Source: Larkinella punicea
GTDB lineage: Bacteria; Bacteroidota; Bacteroidia; Cytophagales; Spirosomataceae
Length of the DNA stretch: 64,000 bases
Assembly (NCBI RefSeq): GCF_003334855.1
Contig: NZ_QOWE01000031.1
Location: forward strand, 41,420-105,419
Direction of reading: 5' to 3'
Every line of letters starts with the position of its first letter. The stretch's first letter is position 1. The position numbers were made by a program, and so were the translations under genes. The notes under the pieces are model-generated. The model was given only the letters and a program-made list of their open reading frames with translations, made no database searches and was not told the origin of the DNA. Of the stretch, positions 16,733-24,502 are shown piece after piece.

Positions 16733-18877
16733 ATGTCAGTTCAATTCACCGATAACGTCAGCGCAGCCGCAAAACGCGATATTCTGGTTCTACAGGAAAA
16801 AATTGGCAGTTTTGCTTCCGGCGACATGGCCGAAGAAAATTTCCGCAAATTCCGACTGGGACGCGGGGTGTATGGCCAACGCCAGCCGGGTGTGCAAATG
16901 ATCCGGATCAAATTGCCCTACGGACGCATTACGGCGGATCAATTGATTCGAATTGCCGATATTTCCGACAAATACGCAACCGGAAACCTGCACGCTACGA
17001 CGCGTCAGGACATCCAACTGCACTTTGTCAAACTGGCCGACACGCCCCAACTCTGGTCGGACCTCGAAGATGCCAAAATTACGCTGCGGGAAGCCTGTGG
17101 CAACACCGTCCGGAATGTGACCGGTTCGGCCAAAGCGGGCATTGATCCCGACGAACCGTTCGACATCACGCCCTACGCCTACTCCATTTTCGACTACCTG
17201 CTCCGCAATCCGATTTGCCAGGAAATGGGCCGGAAATTTAAAATTGCCCTGTCATCGAGCGAGAAAGATGCGGCTTACGGCTACATGCACGACGTTGGTC
17301 TGGTTCCCCGCATCAACGAAGAAGGCCAACGGGGCTTCAAGGTGATGGTCGGTGGCGGTTTGGGCGCGCAGCCTTACATGGCCGAAACCGCTTTTGAATT
17401 CCTGGAAGAAGATAAAATCATTCCGTTTATTGAAGGCTGTATCCGCGTTTTCGACCGCTACGGCGAACGGACCCGGCGGCACAAAGCCCGGATGAAATTC
17501 CTGTTACAGGACATTGGTCTGGAAGAATTTCTACGCCGGGTAGAAGAAGAACGGCTGGCATTGAAGAACAAAACATATGCAATTGATACCGATCTGGGTT
17601 TTACCTTCACCACGGACGAACCGTCATCCCAGGTAAATCCGGCGGAATTGTCAACCGACGCGCCGTATCAGGCGTGGTTGAAAACCAACGTTTTCGAGCA
17701 GAAACAAAAAGGCTGGTACGCGGTGCAATTGCGCGTTTTGCTGGGTGACATGCATTCCGACAAAGCCCGGGCACTGGCGTCGCTGGTGAAACAATACGCG
17801 GGGGATGACATCCGGGTGACCGTCAATCAGGGGTATCTGCTGCGCTTCGTTCGTCCGGAAAACCTGCCCGCTCTGTATGCCGGGCTCGACACGCTCGGAC
17901 TGGCAACACCCGGTTTTGACTCAACCGCCGACATCACCACCTGCCCAGGAACCGACACTTGTAACCTCGCTATTTCGAGCAGCTACGGGATTACACGGGT
18001 GCTGGAAAAAATGATGACCGCCGAATTTCCCGATCTGATTTACAACAGCGACATCAAAATCAAGATTTCGGGTTGTATGAACGGTTGCGGACAGCACTCG
18101 GTCGCCAACATCGGTTTTCACAGTAGCTCCGTGAAAAACGGCGCTTACGTCATTCCAGCTTTGCAGGTGTTGCTCGGCGGTGGTTTCAACGGCAAGGGCG
18201 AAGGGCTATTTGGCGATAAAGTCGTTAAAATTCCAACCAAACGCGGCCCCGACGGACTCCGGATTTTGCTGAACGATTACGAAACCAACGGATTCGAAGG
18301 CGAATACTACAGCGACTACTACGCCCGTCAGGGTAAAAATTACTTTTACACGTTACTAAAACCGCTGGCTGATCTGAAAACCCTGTCGCAGGAAGACTAT
18401 ACGGACTGGGATCATACCGAACAGTTTGTGACCGAAATCGGAATCGGCGAGTGTGCGAGTGTCATGATCGACCTCGTTGCCACCACCCTGACCGAAGCCG
18501 CCGAAAAGCTGGGCTGGGCCAACGAAGCCTTCCGGGAAAGCCGCTGGGCCGACGCCATTTACCACGCGTACAACGTGTTCATTACCGGGGCCAAAGGCAG
18601 TTTGATGACGAAAGAAATCAACACCAATACCCAGCACGGTGTTGTGAGCGATTTCGACAAAAACTTCATCGGTGAACCCGGTTTTCATACCGAAGAAGGT
18701 GGCTTCAAAGCCCTGGTGTTCAGCATCAATAAAAACGAACCGACCGAAGAATTCGCACAGTCGTTCATCGCCCAGGCCGAATCCTTCATCGAGAACGTGA
18801 AAGCGTACCGCGAACGACAAATTGAACAGGACGGTCTGCCGCAACTGCGGGAACTGGTTATTGCGAAAGACAGCTAA
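16733..18877 (+). CDS. Siroheme [4Fe-4S] sulfite/nitrite reductase with C-terminal HEPN-like extension
   Basis: The 714-residue protein has two ferredoxin-like halves (LPYGRITADQLIRIADIS, ATTRQDIQLHF) and the siroheme/4Fe-4S ligands C404, C410, C448 and C452 in TCPGTDTCNLA and SGCMNGCGQHS. The reductase proper ends near residue 570. About 140 further residues (YHAYNVFITGAKGSLM region) look helical and HEPN-like, an extension I associate with Bacteroidota members. Its place between cysN and cobA argues for assimilatory sulfite reduction, although ferredoxin-nitrite reductases share all of these motifs. Confidence 0.88.
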   Translation: MSVQFTDNVSAAAKRDILVLQEKIGSFASGDMAEENFRKFRLGRGVYGQRQPGVQMIRIKLPYGRITADQLIRIADISDKYATGNLHATTRQDIQLHFVKLADTPQLWSDLEDAKITLREACGNTVRNVTGSAKAGIDPDEPFDITPYAYSIFDYLLRNPICQEMGRKFKIALSSSEKDAAYGYMHDVGLVPRINEEGQRGFKVMVGGGLGAQPYMAETAFEFLEEDKIIPFIEGCIRVFDRYGERTRRHKARMKFLLQDIGLEEFLRRVEEERLALKNKTYAIDTDLGFTFTTDEPSSQVNPAELSTDAPYQAWLKTNVFEQKQKGWYAVQLRVLLGDMHSDKARALASLVKQYAGDDIRVTVNQGYLLRFVRPENLPALYAGLDTLGLATPGFDSTADITTCPGTDTCNLAISSSYGITRVLEKMMTAEFPDLIYNSDIKIKISGCMNGCGQHSVANIGFHSSSVKNGAYVIPALQVLLGGGFNGKGEGLFGDKVVKIPTKRGPDGLRILLNDYETNGFEGEYYSDYYARQGKNYFYTLLKPLADLKTLSQEDYTDWDHTEQFVTEIGIGECASVMIDLVATTLTEAAEKLGWANEAFRESRWADAIYHAYNVFITGAKGSLMTKEINTNTQHGVVSDFDKNFIGEPGFHTEEGGFKALVFSINKNEPTEEFAQSFIAQAESFIENVKAYRERQIEQDGLPQLRELVIAKDS

Positions 18878-18884
18878 GAATGAT

Positions 18885-18969
18885 GAGTTGAGAGTTAAGA
18901 GTTAAGAATTAAGAGTTGGCTGACGCAGACAACTTTTAACTTTTAACTCTTAACTCTTAACTCTTAACT
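18885..18969. repeat. Inverted repeat of GAGTTAAGA units between sulfite reductase and cobA
   Basis: The left arm repeats GAGTTAAGAGTTAAG and the right arm repeats TTAACTCTTAACTCTTAAC around a GC-rich loop (GGCTGACGCAGAC). It fills almost the whole 100-bp gap. Related TTAACTC wording also occurs just before the moxR gene (42519-42545). Confidence 0.75.
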
Positions 18970-18977
18970 TATTTCTA

Positions 18978-19727
18978 ATGAAATTAACGTTGGTAGGTGC
19001 GGGTCCCGGTGATCCGGATTTGATAACTTTGAAGGGTGTGAAGGCATTGCAGCAGGCTGATGTGGTCATGTACGATGCATTGGTACACCCCGATTTACTG
19101 GACTATTGCAAGCCGGATGCGCTGAAAGTGTACGTTGGCAAACGTTTGAACGAATACTCTTGTACGCAGGAAGAAATCAACCCGTTGATCGTCCATTATG
19201 CGCAGAATTACGGCCACGTTGTTCGGCTGAAAGGGGGCGATTCGTTCATTTTCGGGCGCGGGTATGAGGAGATGGAATACGCCCGGCAATTTGGCATTGA
19301 AACCGAAGTGATCCCGGGTCTATCGAGCAGCTATGCCGTGCCGGCACTGGCAGGCATTCCGCTCACCACGCGGGGCGTCAGCGAGAGTTTCTGGGTGGTT
19401 ACCGGCACTACGAAAACCGGACAACTCTCTCAGGATCTGCACCTTGCCGCCCAGTCGACAGCGACTGTCGTTATCCTGATGGGCATGCACAAGCTGGCCG
19501 AAATCATGACGGTTTTTGGCGACTGTGGCAAAGCCGGACTGCCGGTTGCCATCATCCAAAACGGTTCACTCACGGAAGAACAAGTGGTTACCGGAACGGT
19601 TTCGACCATTCTGGAGCAGGTAGCTAGTTCACAAATAAGCTCCCCGGCCATCATCGTCGTTGGCGAAGTAGCCCGGCTGCGGGAGTTGCAGTTGGCTGAT
19701 TTACAGAACTCTCTGGAACGGGATTAA
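18978..19727 (+). CDS. cobA: Uroporphyrinogen-III C-methyltransferase
   Basis: The 249-residue SAM-dependent methyltransferase has VGAGPGDPDLITLKG at residues 5-19, YDALVHPDLL, RLKGGDSFIFGRG near residue 90 and EVIPGLSSSYAVPALAGIPLT. It adds two methyl groups to uroporphyrinogen III to give precorrin-2. With the Met8-type gene that follows it supplies siroheme to the sulfite reductase. It has the single-domain form (no CysG N-terminus), and the missing activities are encoded next door. Confidence 0.95.
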   Translation: MKLTLVGAGPGDPDLITLKGVKALQQADVVMYDALVHPDLLDYCKPDALKVYVGKRLNEYSCTQEEINPLIVHYAQNYGHVVRLKGGDSFIFGRGYEEMEYARQFGIETEVIPGLSSSYAVPALAGIPLTTRGVSESFWVVTGTTKTGQLSQDLHLAAQSTATVVILMGMHKLAEIMTVFGDCGKAGLPVAIIQNGSLTEEQVVTGTVSTILEQVASSQISSPAIIVVGEVARLRELQLADLQNSLERD

Positions 19728-19737
19728 GCCCATTACT

Positions 19738-19803
19738 TTTACATTTATTATTCATCATTTATTATTTTACATTGTTTTTTTAATAATAAATGATGAATGT
19801 AAA
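19738..19803. repeat. AT-rich inverted repeat (ATTCATCATTTATT type)
   Basis: TTTACATTTATTATTCATC is answered by GATGAATGTAAAA after an internal ATTTATTATT/AATAATAAAT stem. It lies between cobA and the siroheme synthase gene and resembles the CATCATTC repeat at 49331-49403. Confidence 0.6.
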
Positions 19804-19851
19804 AATTAGAAGTAGGTTGTAAAATGGTATCATTTGCTTCTTTCCCCCTCT

Positions 19852-20421
19852 ATGAACAACCTCTTCCCTATTTTCCTGAAGATTGAGAATCTGCAAACAC
19901 TGGTGGTGGGTGGCGGATATGTGGGACTGGAAAAAGTGACAGCGCTGCTCTCCAATGCGCCCAACGCACCGGTTACGCTGGTTTCGCCCGAAATCCGGCA
20001 GGAAATTGTGGCTCTCGCGGAACAACACGCCAATCTCCACCTGATCTACGACTCCTATACAATCAAGTATCTGGACAACAACGATTTAGTCATCGTAGCG
20101 ACAAACGATAAAGCCGTTAATGTTCAAATACAAACCGACTGCAAAACCCGCCGGATTCTCGTCAATGTGGCCGACACACCCGATTTGTGCGATTTTTACC
20201 TGAGTTCGGTTGTCAAGAAAGGGGATTTGAAAATTGCCATTTCGACCAACGGCAAATCGCCGACATTTGCCAAGCGGTTTCGGGAAGTGCTGGAGGACAT
20301 ATTGCCGGACTCCCTGCAGGAAACCCTCGACAACCTGCAAGCGATCCGAAACCGCCTAAAGGGTGATTTTCAACACAAAATGGAGCGGCTGAACGAGATT
20401 ACTAAGGTGATGAAATCCTAA
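19852..20421 (+). CDS. Precorrin-2 dehydrogenase/sirohydrochlorin ferrochelatase (Met8/CysG N-terminal type)
   Basis: From the ATG at 19852 the protein has 189 residues. It begins MNNLFPIFLKIENLQTLVVG and carries the NAD-binding GGGYVGLEK, then VNVADTPDLCDFYLSS, the family's active-site region, and STNGKSPTFAKRFRE. It oxidises precorrin-2 to sirohydrochlorin and probably inserts iron to give siroheme. A TTG 18 nt upstream is open but unnecessary. The gene converges on, and overlaps by three bases, a small membrane-protein gene on the other strand. Confidence 0.88.
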   Translation: MNNLFPIFLKIENLQTLVVGGGYVGLEKVTALLSNAPNAPVTLVSPEIRQEIVALAEQHANLHLIYDSYTIKYLDNNDLVIVATNDKAVNVQIQTDCKTRRILVNVADTPDLCDFYLSSVVKKGDLKIAISTNGKSPTFAKRFREVLEDILPDSLQETLDNLQAIRNRLKGDFQHKMERLNEITKVMKS

Positions 20422-20753
20422 AACCGGGGCAGCAATTCCGCCAGATTGAGCGGTTCTTTCCGCAAAATGAAAACGTAGATCAACCCGGCCAGAACCAGAT
20501 ACATCGCAATCAACCACTTCTTTTTCTGCTCAAACTCGGCAGGGTGATGGTAGTAATCGTAATACATCGAGGCTGACAGGGCCAACACCATCAAAAAGAA
20601 AGAGAACACCGCACAATCCGTCCGATACGCCACCAGATCATGCATGAAACGGGCCCCCATCACAATGTAAAGCAGCCAAAAACCGAACCCGGCGCGGTAT
20701 AGGTAAACGCTGAACCGCCGGTCGTTTTTTAAATCAAAGAGTCGGTCCGACAT
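20418..20753 (-). CDS. Small integral membrane protein, unknown
   Basis: The 111-residue protein has a short cytoplasmic N-terminus (MSDRLFDLKNDRRFSVYL), then three hydrophobic segments (FGFWLLYIVMGA, AVFSFFLMVLALSAS, LIAMYLVLAGLIYVFIL) separated by a charged loop (YHHPAEFEQKKK). I do not recognise a family. The frame is well formed and convergent with the siroheme gene, and it is divergent from the OsmC gene across 90 bp, so it is likely real. Confidence 0.7.
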   Translation of the reverse strand: MSDRLFDLKNDRRFSVYLYRAGFGFWLLYIVMGARFMHDLVAYRTDCAVFSFFLMVLALSASMYYDYYHHPAEFEQKKKWLIAMYLVLAGLIYVFILRKEPLNLAELLPRF

Positions 20754-20843
20754 GATTGTCAGGAATTTATTCGAGTGAAATTACGTAATTTATAAGAAAC
20801 AAGCAATTTTGTAACGGGTCCGTATACCACTAACGAAAAAACC

Positions 20844-21305
20844 ATGCTAAGTGAGCAATCCAATACCGTTTCTCCGAAAGTAAAAACCATGAAAGTGGAG
20901 TTGAATCGCGTCGACGACGCTTTCCATTTTGAAGGCACGGGAGTTTCCGATGTTCCCATCCACATCGACGGTGCTGTTGACATCGGCGGTCACAACGCCG
21001 GCGCGCGGCCGATGGAGATGCTGCTGATGGGGCTGGCCGGCTGTAGTGCCATTGACGTCATTCTGATTCTGAAAAAACAGCGTCAGGTGATTGAGAACTT
21101 CCGCATTACTGTCGAAGGGCAACGACCCGCCGATGTTACGCCCGCTCCTTTTCAGTCCATCCATTTGCACTATATTCTGAAAGGTGATCTGGACGAAGAC
21201 AAGGCGCGCCGGGCCATCGACCTGTCCATGGACAAATACTGTTCGGCTACGGCCCAGCTTCGTCCGACGGCCAGCATCACGTATTCACTGACGATTGAAA
21301 AATAA
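20844..21305 (+). CDS. OsmC/Ohr-family protein
   Basis: The 153-residue protein has the OsmC fold pattern GGHNAGARPMEMLLMGLAGCSAIDV with peroxidatic-type C67, and the second cysteine C133 in MDKYCSATAQL. OsmC proteins reduce organic hydroperoxides with thiol help. This subgroup (YhfA-like, GARPMEMLLMGLAGC) is less well characterised. Nearby sulfur metabolism makes a thiol-linked role plausible but not proven. Confidence 0.88.
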   Translation: MLSEQSNTVSPKVKTMKVELNRVDDAFHFEGTGVSDVPIHIDGAVDIGGHNAGARPMEMLLMGLAGCSAIDVILILKKQRQVIENFRITVEGQRPADVTPAPFQSIHLHYILKGDLDEDKARRAIDLSMDKYCSATAQLRPTASITYSLTIEK

Positions 21306-21310
21306 AAATA

Positions 21311-21407
21311 GACAAAAGAGGTGAGACAAGAGATGTGAGAAAAACCGGACGTTAGTAGTCAGAACATGAACGCTTTGTCTTTTTTCTCTTGTCTCACCTC
21401 TTTTGTC
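21311..21407. repeat. Perfect 22-bp inverted repeat between osmC and thyA
   Basis: The left arm (21311-21332, starting GACAAAAGAGGTGAGACAAG) and right arm (21386-21407) are exact complements around a 53-nt loop. It shares the GACAAGAG wording of the repeat before metZ. A false in-frame ATG at 21366 for thyA lies in its loop. Confidence 0.85.
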
Positions 21408-21426
21408 CGGAATCTTTTATCTCCCG

Positions 21427-21456
21427 AAAGGCTTTTTAACCCGAAAGCCTTTTTTT
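21427..21456 (+). terminator. Intrinsic terminator just upstream of thyA
   Basis: AAAGGCTTT (21427-21435) pairs with AAAGCCTTT (21444-21452), followed by a run of seven T. It lies 12 bp before the thyA ATG, so it ends upstream transcription and thyA must start its own transcript immediately after it. Confidence 0.75.
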
Positions 21457-21467
21457 ATTTTGGCACT

Positions 21468-22262
21468 ATGAAACAGTACCACGACCTGCTCCAACATATT
21501 CTGGCAAACGGCACCCGTAAAACCGACCGAACCGGTACGGGTACACTCAGTGTTTTTGGGCACCAGATGCGGTTTGATTTACAGGAAGGCTTTCCGCTCG
21601 TTACGACGAAAAAAATACATTTGAAGTCGATTATTCACGAATTGCTGTGGTTCATCAAGGGCGATACGAACATCGGGTACCTGACCGAACACGGGGTGAA
21701 GATCTGGGACGAATGGGCCGATGAAAATGGCGAACTGGGCCCGGTATACGGCAAACAATGGCGGAGTTGGGAAGCACCGAACGGCCAGCTCATCGACCAG
21801 TTACAGGACGTTCTGAAGCAACTGAAATACCGCCCCGACTCGCGCCGGATGATCGTCTCGGCCTGGAATCCGGCCGACGTTCCCAACATGGCGTTGCCGC
21901 CCTGCCATGCGTTGTTCCAGTTCTATGTGGCTGAAAATCAACTATCTTGCCAGTTATACCAGCGCAGTGCCGATGTGTTTCTGGGCGTTCCGTTTAACAT
22001 TGCTTCCTACGCGTTGCTCACGATGATGATTGCGCAGGAATGCGGCTATGAAGCGCACGAGTTTATCTGGACAGGCGGTGATACTCACCTGTATCTCAAC
22101 CACCTGGATCAGGTAAAGGTGCAGCTTTCCCGCGAACCACGCGATTTACCGGTGATGAAACTGAATCCGGCGGTGAAGTCGATCTTCGATTTCAAATACG
22201 AAGACTTCAAGCTGGAGAACTACGATCCGTATCCGGCCATCAAAGCACCCGTAGCAGTTTAA
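21468..22262 (+). CDS. thyA: Thymidylate synthase
   Basis: From the ATG at 21468 the protein has 264 residues, the standard ThyA length, with catalytic C146 in [43 protein letters not shown] and [10 protein letters not shown] complete the folate and dUMP sites. It methylates dUMP to dTMP with methylene-tetrahydrofolate. The ATG at 21366 would add 34 residues read through a repeat and a terminator and is rejected. A -7-like TTATTTTG ends five bases before the ATG, so the mRNA may have almost no leader. Confidence 0.97.
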   Translation: MKQYHDLLQHILANGTRKTDRTGTGTLSVFGHQMRFDLQEGFPLVTTKKIHLKSIIHELLWFIKGDTNIGYLTEHGVKIWDEWADENGELGPVYGKQWRSWEAPNGQLIDQLQDVLKQLKYRPDSRRMIVSAWNPADVPNMALPPCHALFQFYVAENQLSCQLYQRSADVFLGVPFNIASYALLTMMIAQECGYEAHEFIWTGGDTHLYLNHLDQVKVQLSREPRDLPVMKLNPAVKSIFDFKYEDFKLENYDPYPAIKAPVAV

Positions 22263-22265
22263 CGG

Positions 22266-22550
22266 CTAAAGACCGTGTGTACGTTTGAGTTTTTCATATT
22301 CGCGTTCGGCCAGGCTTTTTTCGTTAAAACCGTGGTAAACGCTGAAATAATGAGAGATTAAGCCGATTCCCCAGCCCAATGTAGTCCAGAGAGGCCACGG
22401 ATACGTGCCCCATTTCTCCTGAAAAACCAAAAAGATAACCAGCCAGATCAGCCAAAGAACAACGTTGACAAACAGATAAGTCCGCAGATGCATTTTAAAG
22501 CCGGCACGGGCTTTAGCCTGCTTCCAAAGATGAGGGTCGCGTGTGTCCAT
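22266..22550 (-). CDS. 2TM-domain small membrane protein
   Basis: The domain begins MDTRDPHLWKQAKARAGFKM, then HLRTYLFVNVVLWLIWLVIF (first membrane segment), a KWGTYPWPLW loop and TTLGWGIGLISHYFSVYH (second), ending in a charged tail. This is the Pfam 2TM domain found in many Bacteroidota proteins. I chose the ATG at 22550 because the domain normally begins right after a short charged N-terminus. An ATG at 22607 would add 19 residues. The gene converges with thyA, leaving 3 bp. Confidence 0.8.
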   Translation of the reverse strand: MDTRDPHLWKQAKARAGFKMHLRTYLFVNVVLWLIWLVIFLVFQEKWGTYPWPLWTTLGWGIGLISHYFSVYHGFNEKSLAEREYEKLKRTHGL

Positions 22551-22693
22551 GAAGGGGTCTACGAGTGTTGGGAGAATTAAGTTAGTGAGATTCAATCCAT
22601 AATCCATACGTTAGGCCAACTTTCTTTTGCAGCGGGACTATAAGAAACCGTTTTTGAAATCTTGGTAACAAAAATCCCCCTTTATCCGACACC

Positions 22694-24388
22694 ATGACCA
22701 ACACCGAAATTATCGATATTCTGGAACTGACGGCCAAGCTCATGGAGCTTCACGATGTGGATGCGTTCAAAACCCGGTCGTTTCAGGCAGCCGCTTTCAA
22801 CCTCGACAAAATCAGTGAAGACCTCTCCAAAATGTCTTTTCCGGAACTGCTCAAATTGCCGGGGGTTGGTAAATCCGTAGCCGGAAAAGTATTGCAGATT
22901 ATCGAAACCGGGCGGCTTCAGGACCTCGACGATTTGTTGGCCCAAACCCCCGAAGGTGTGCTGGAAATGTTTCGGATCAAAGGCATCGGTGCCAAAAAAA
23001 TCCGGATCATCTGGCGGGATTTCGGGATCGATACCATCCGGGATTTGCGGCTGGCCTGCGAAAGCGGGGAAATCGCCAAAATCAAAGGATTCGGCGAAAA
23101 AACACAGCAGGCCATTCTCGAATCGCTGGCCTTTCTGGAAAACCAGTCGGGCAAACTTCGCATGGACAAAGCCGAAGCCTTGTCGAACATGCTGCTCGAT
23201 GTGTTTGAAAAAGAGTTCAGCCGCGTGGAAGTGGCCGGACAAATCCGCCGGAAAAGCGAGGAGGTCGACACCGTGCAGTACATTGTCTGTACCTCCGATC
23301 CAATTGCCGCCTTTGAATTTCTGAACTCCCTCTCCTACCTCGAACAGAACGAAATCGATTCCTCCCCTTTCATCTGGCGCGGGCAAGCCAGCGGTTACGA
23401 CGTTCAGCTTGAGATCATTACCACCCCATCCGATCGGTTTGAAAGCCAGTTGTTCACACATTCGGCGGCTGAAAAACACCTGACGACTACCGGCACGTCG
23501 GGCCGGACGTTATTACAAACCAGCCGGGCGTTTCCGGCCGAAGCCGAAGAAGCGGTGTATGAACGGGCCGGACTGCCCTTCATCGTGCCGGAAATGCGCG
23601 AAGGCGGTTTTGAGTTCGACTGGGCGCAAACCCATTCGCCCGACGACCTCGTGACCTGGGACGCACTGCGCGGCATTCTGCACAACCACAGCACCTATTC
23701 CGACGGCAAACACTCGCTCGAACAAATGGCAACCTACTGCCGCGAGCTGGGATTTTCGTATTTCGGCATCGCCGACCACTCCCAATCGGCCACGTATGCC
23801 AAAGGGCTGGAACCGTACCGCGTGCAGCAGCAGCACGAAGAAATCGACCGGCTAAATGCTCAGTTTGGCGGTTCGTTCAAGATTCTGAAAGGAATCGAAT
23901 CTGACATATTGGGCGATGGTTCGCTGGATTACAGCGACGACCTGCTGGCAACGTTCGATTACGTCGTGGCATCGGTGCATTCCAATCTGTCGATGACCAG
24001 CGAAAAAGCGACGGCCCGGCTGATCAACGCCATTCAGAATCCCTACACGACCATTTTAGGACACCCGACGGGTCGTTTGTTGCTGGCCCGGGCGGGCTAC
24101 CCCATTGATTACAAAGCCGTCATCGATGCCTGCGCCCAACACGGCGTCGTCATCGAAATCAACGCCAGTCCCTGGCGGCTCGATCTCGACTGGCGCTGGA
24201 TTCAATATGCCGTGAATCAGGGCGTTATGCTGAGTATCAATCCCGATGCGCACGAAATGCCCGGTTTTCACGACATGCACTATGGCGTGGCGGTTGCCCG
24301 CAAAGGCGGTTTGACCAAAAGCATGACGTTTAATGCCCTCAGTTTAAATGAAATAGAAGCGCATTTGCAGAAAAGAAGGCGTCAGTAG
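22694..24388 (+). CDS. polX: PolX-like protein: degenerate family X polymerase domain plus PHP phosphoesterase domain
   Basis: The 564-residue protein has an N-terminal helix-hairpin-helix region (LPGVGKSVAGKVL, IKGIGAKKIRIIW), a nucleotidyltransferase palm and a C-terminal PHP domain. All PHP metal motifs are present: HNHSTYSDG from H330, GIADHSQS, KGIESDI, SVHSNL, LGHPTGR and NPDAHE. The polymerase site is not intact. Where active members have GSxRR followed by DxD, this one has AGQIRRKSEEVDTVQYIV (about 179-196), and the third aspartate position reads VQLEII (about 237-242). It is therefore probably a 3'-5' exonuclease or phosphoesterase in repair rather than a polymerase. Confidence 0.88.
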   Translation: MTNTEIIDILELTAKLMELHDVDAFKTRSFQAAAFNLDKISEDLSKMSFPELLKLPGVGKSVAGKVLQIIETGRLQDLDDLLAQTPEGVLEMFRIKGIGAKKIRIIWRDFGIDTIRDLRLACESGEIAKIKGFGEKTQQAILESLAFLENQSGKLRMDKAEALSNMLLDVFEKEFSRVEVAGQIRRKSEEVDTVQYIVCTSDPIAAFEFLNSLSYLEQNEIDSSPFIWRGQASGYDVQLEIITTPSDRFESQLFTHSAAEKHLTTTGTSGRTLLQTSRAFPAEAEEAVYERAGLPFIVPEMREGGFEFDWAQTHSPDDLVTWDALRGILHNHSTYSDGKHSLEQMATYCRELGFSYFGIADHSQSATYAKGLEPYRVQQQHEEIDRLNAQFGGSFKILKGIESDILGDGSLDYSDDLLATFDYVVASVHSNLSMTSEKATARLINAIQNPYTTILGHPTGRLLLARAGYPIDYKAVIDACAQHGVVIEINASPWRLDLDWRWIQYAVNQGVMLSINPDAHEMPGFHDMHYGVAVARKGGLTKSMTFNALSLNEIEAHLQKRRRQ

Positions 24389-24502
24389 CCAGTTTCGGTA
24401 TCGATCAAATAACGAATGTAATTTTAATCCTAAGTTTATTCGTTATTTACTATTCAATATTTGATCTTTACAACACGAAACCAATTTTACAACCTGACCT
24501 AG

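Noticed and set aside
21366..21467. An upstream ATG that would extend ThyA by 34 residues
   Set aside because: It lies in a palindrome loop and reads through an intrinsic terminator; the standard ThyA length begins at 21468.
22682..23479. A 265-codon minus-strand frame opposite polX
   Set aside because: Overlaps conserved helix-hairpin-helix coding sequence and has no recognisable domain.
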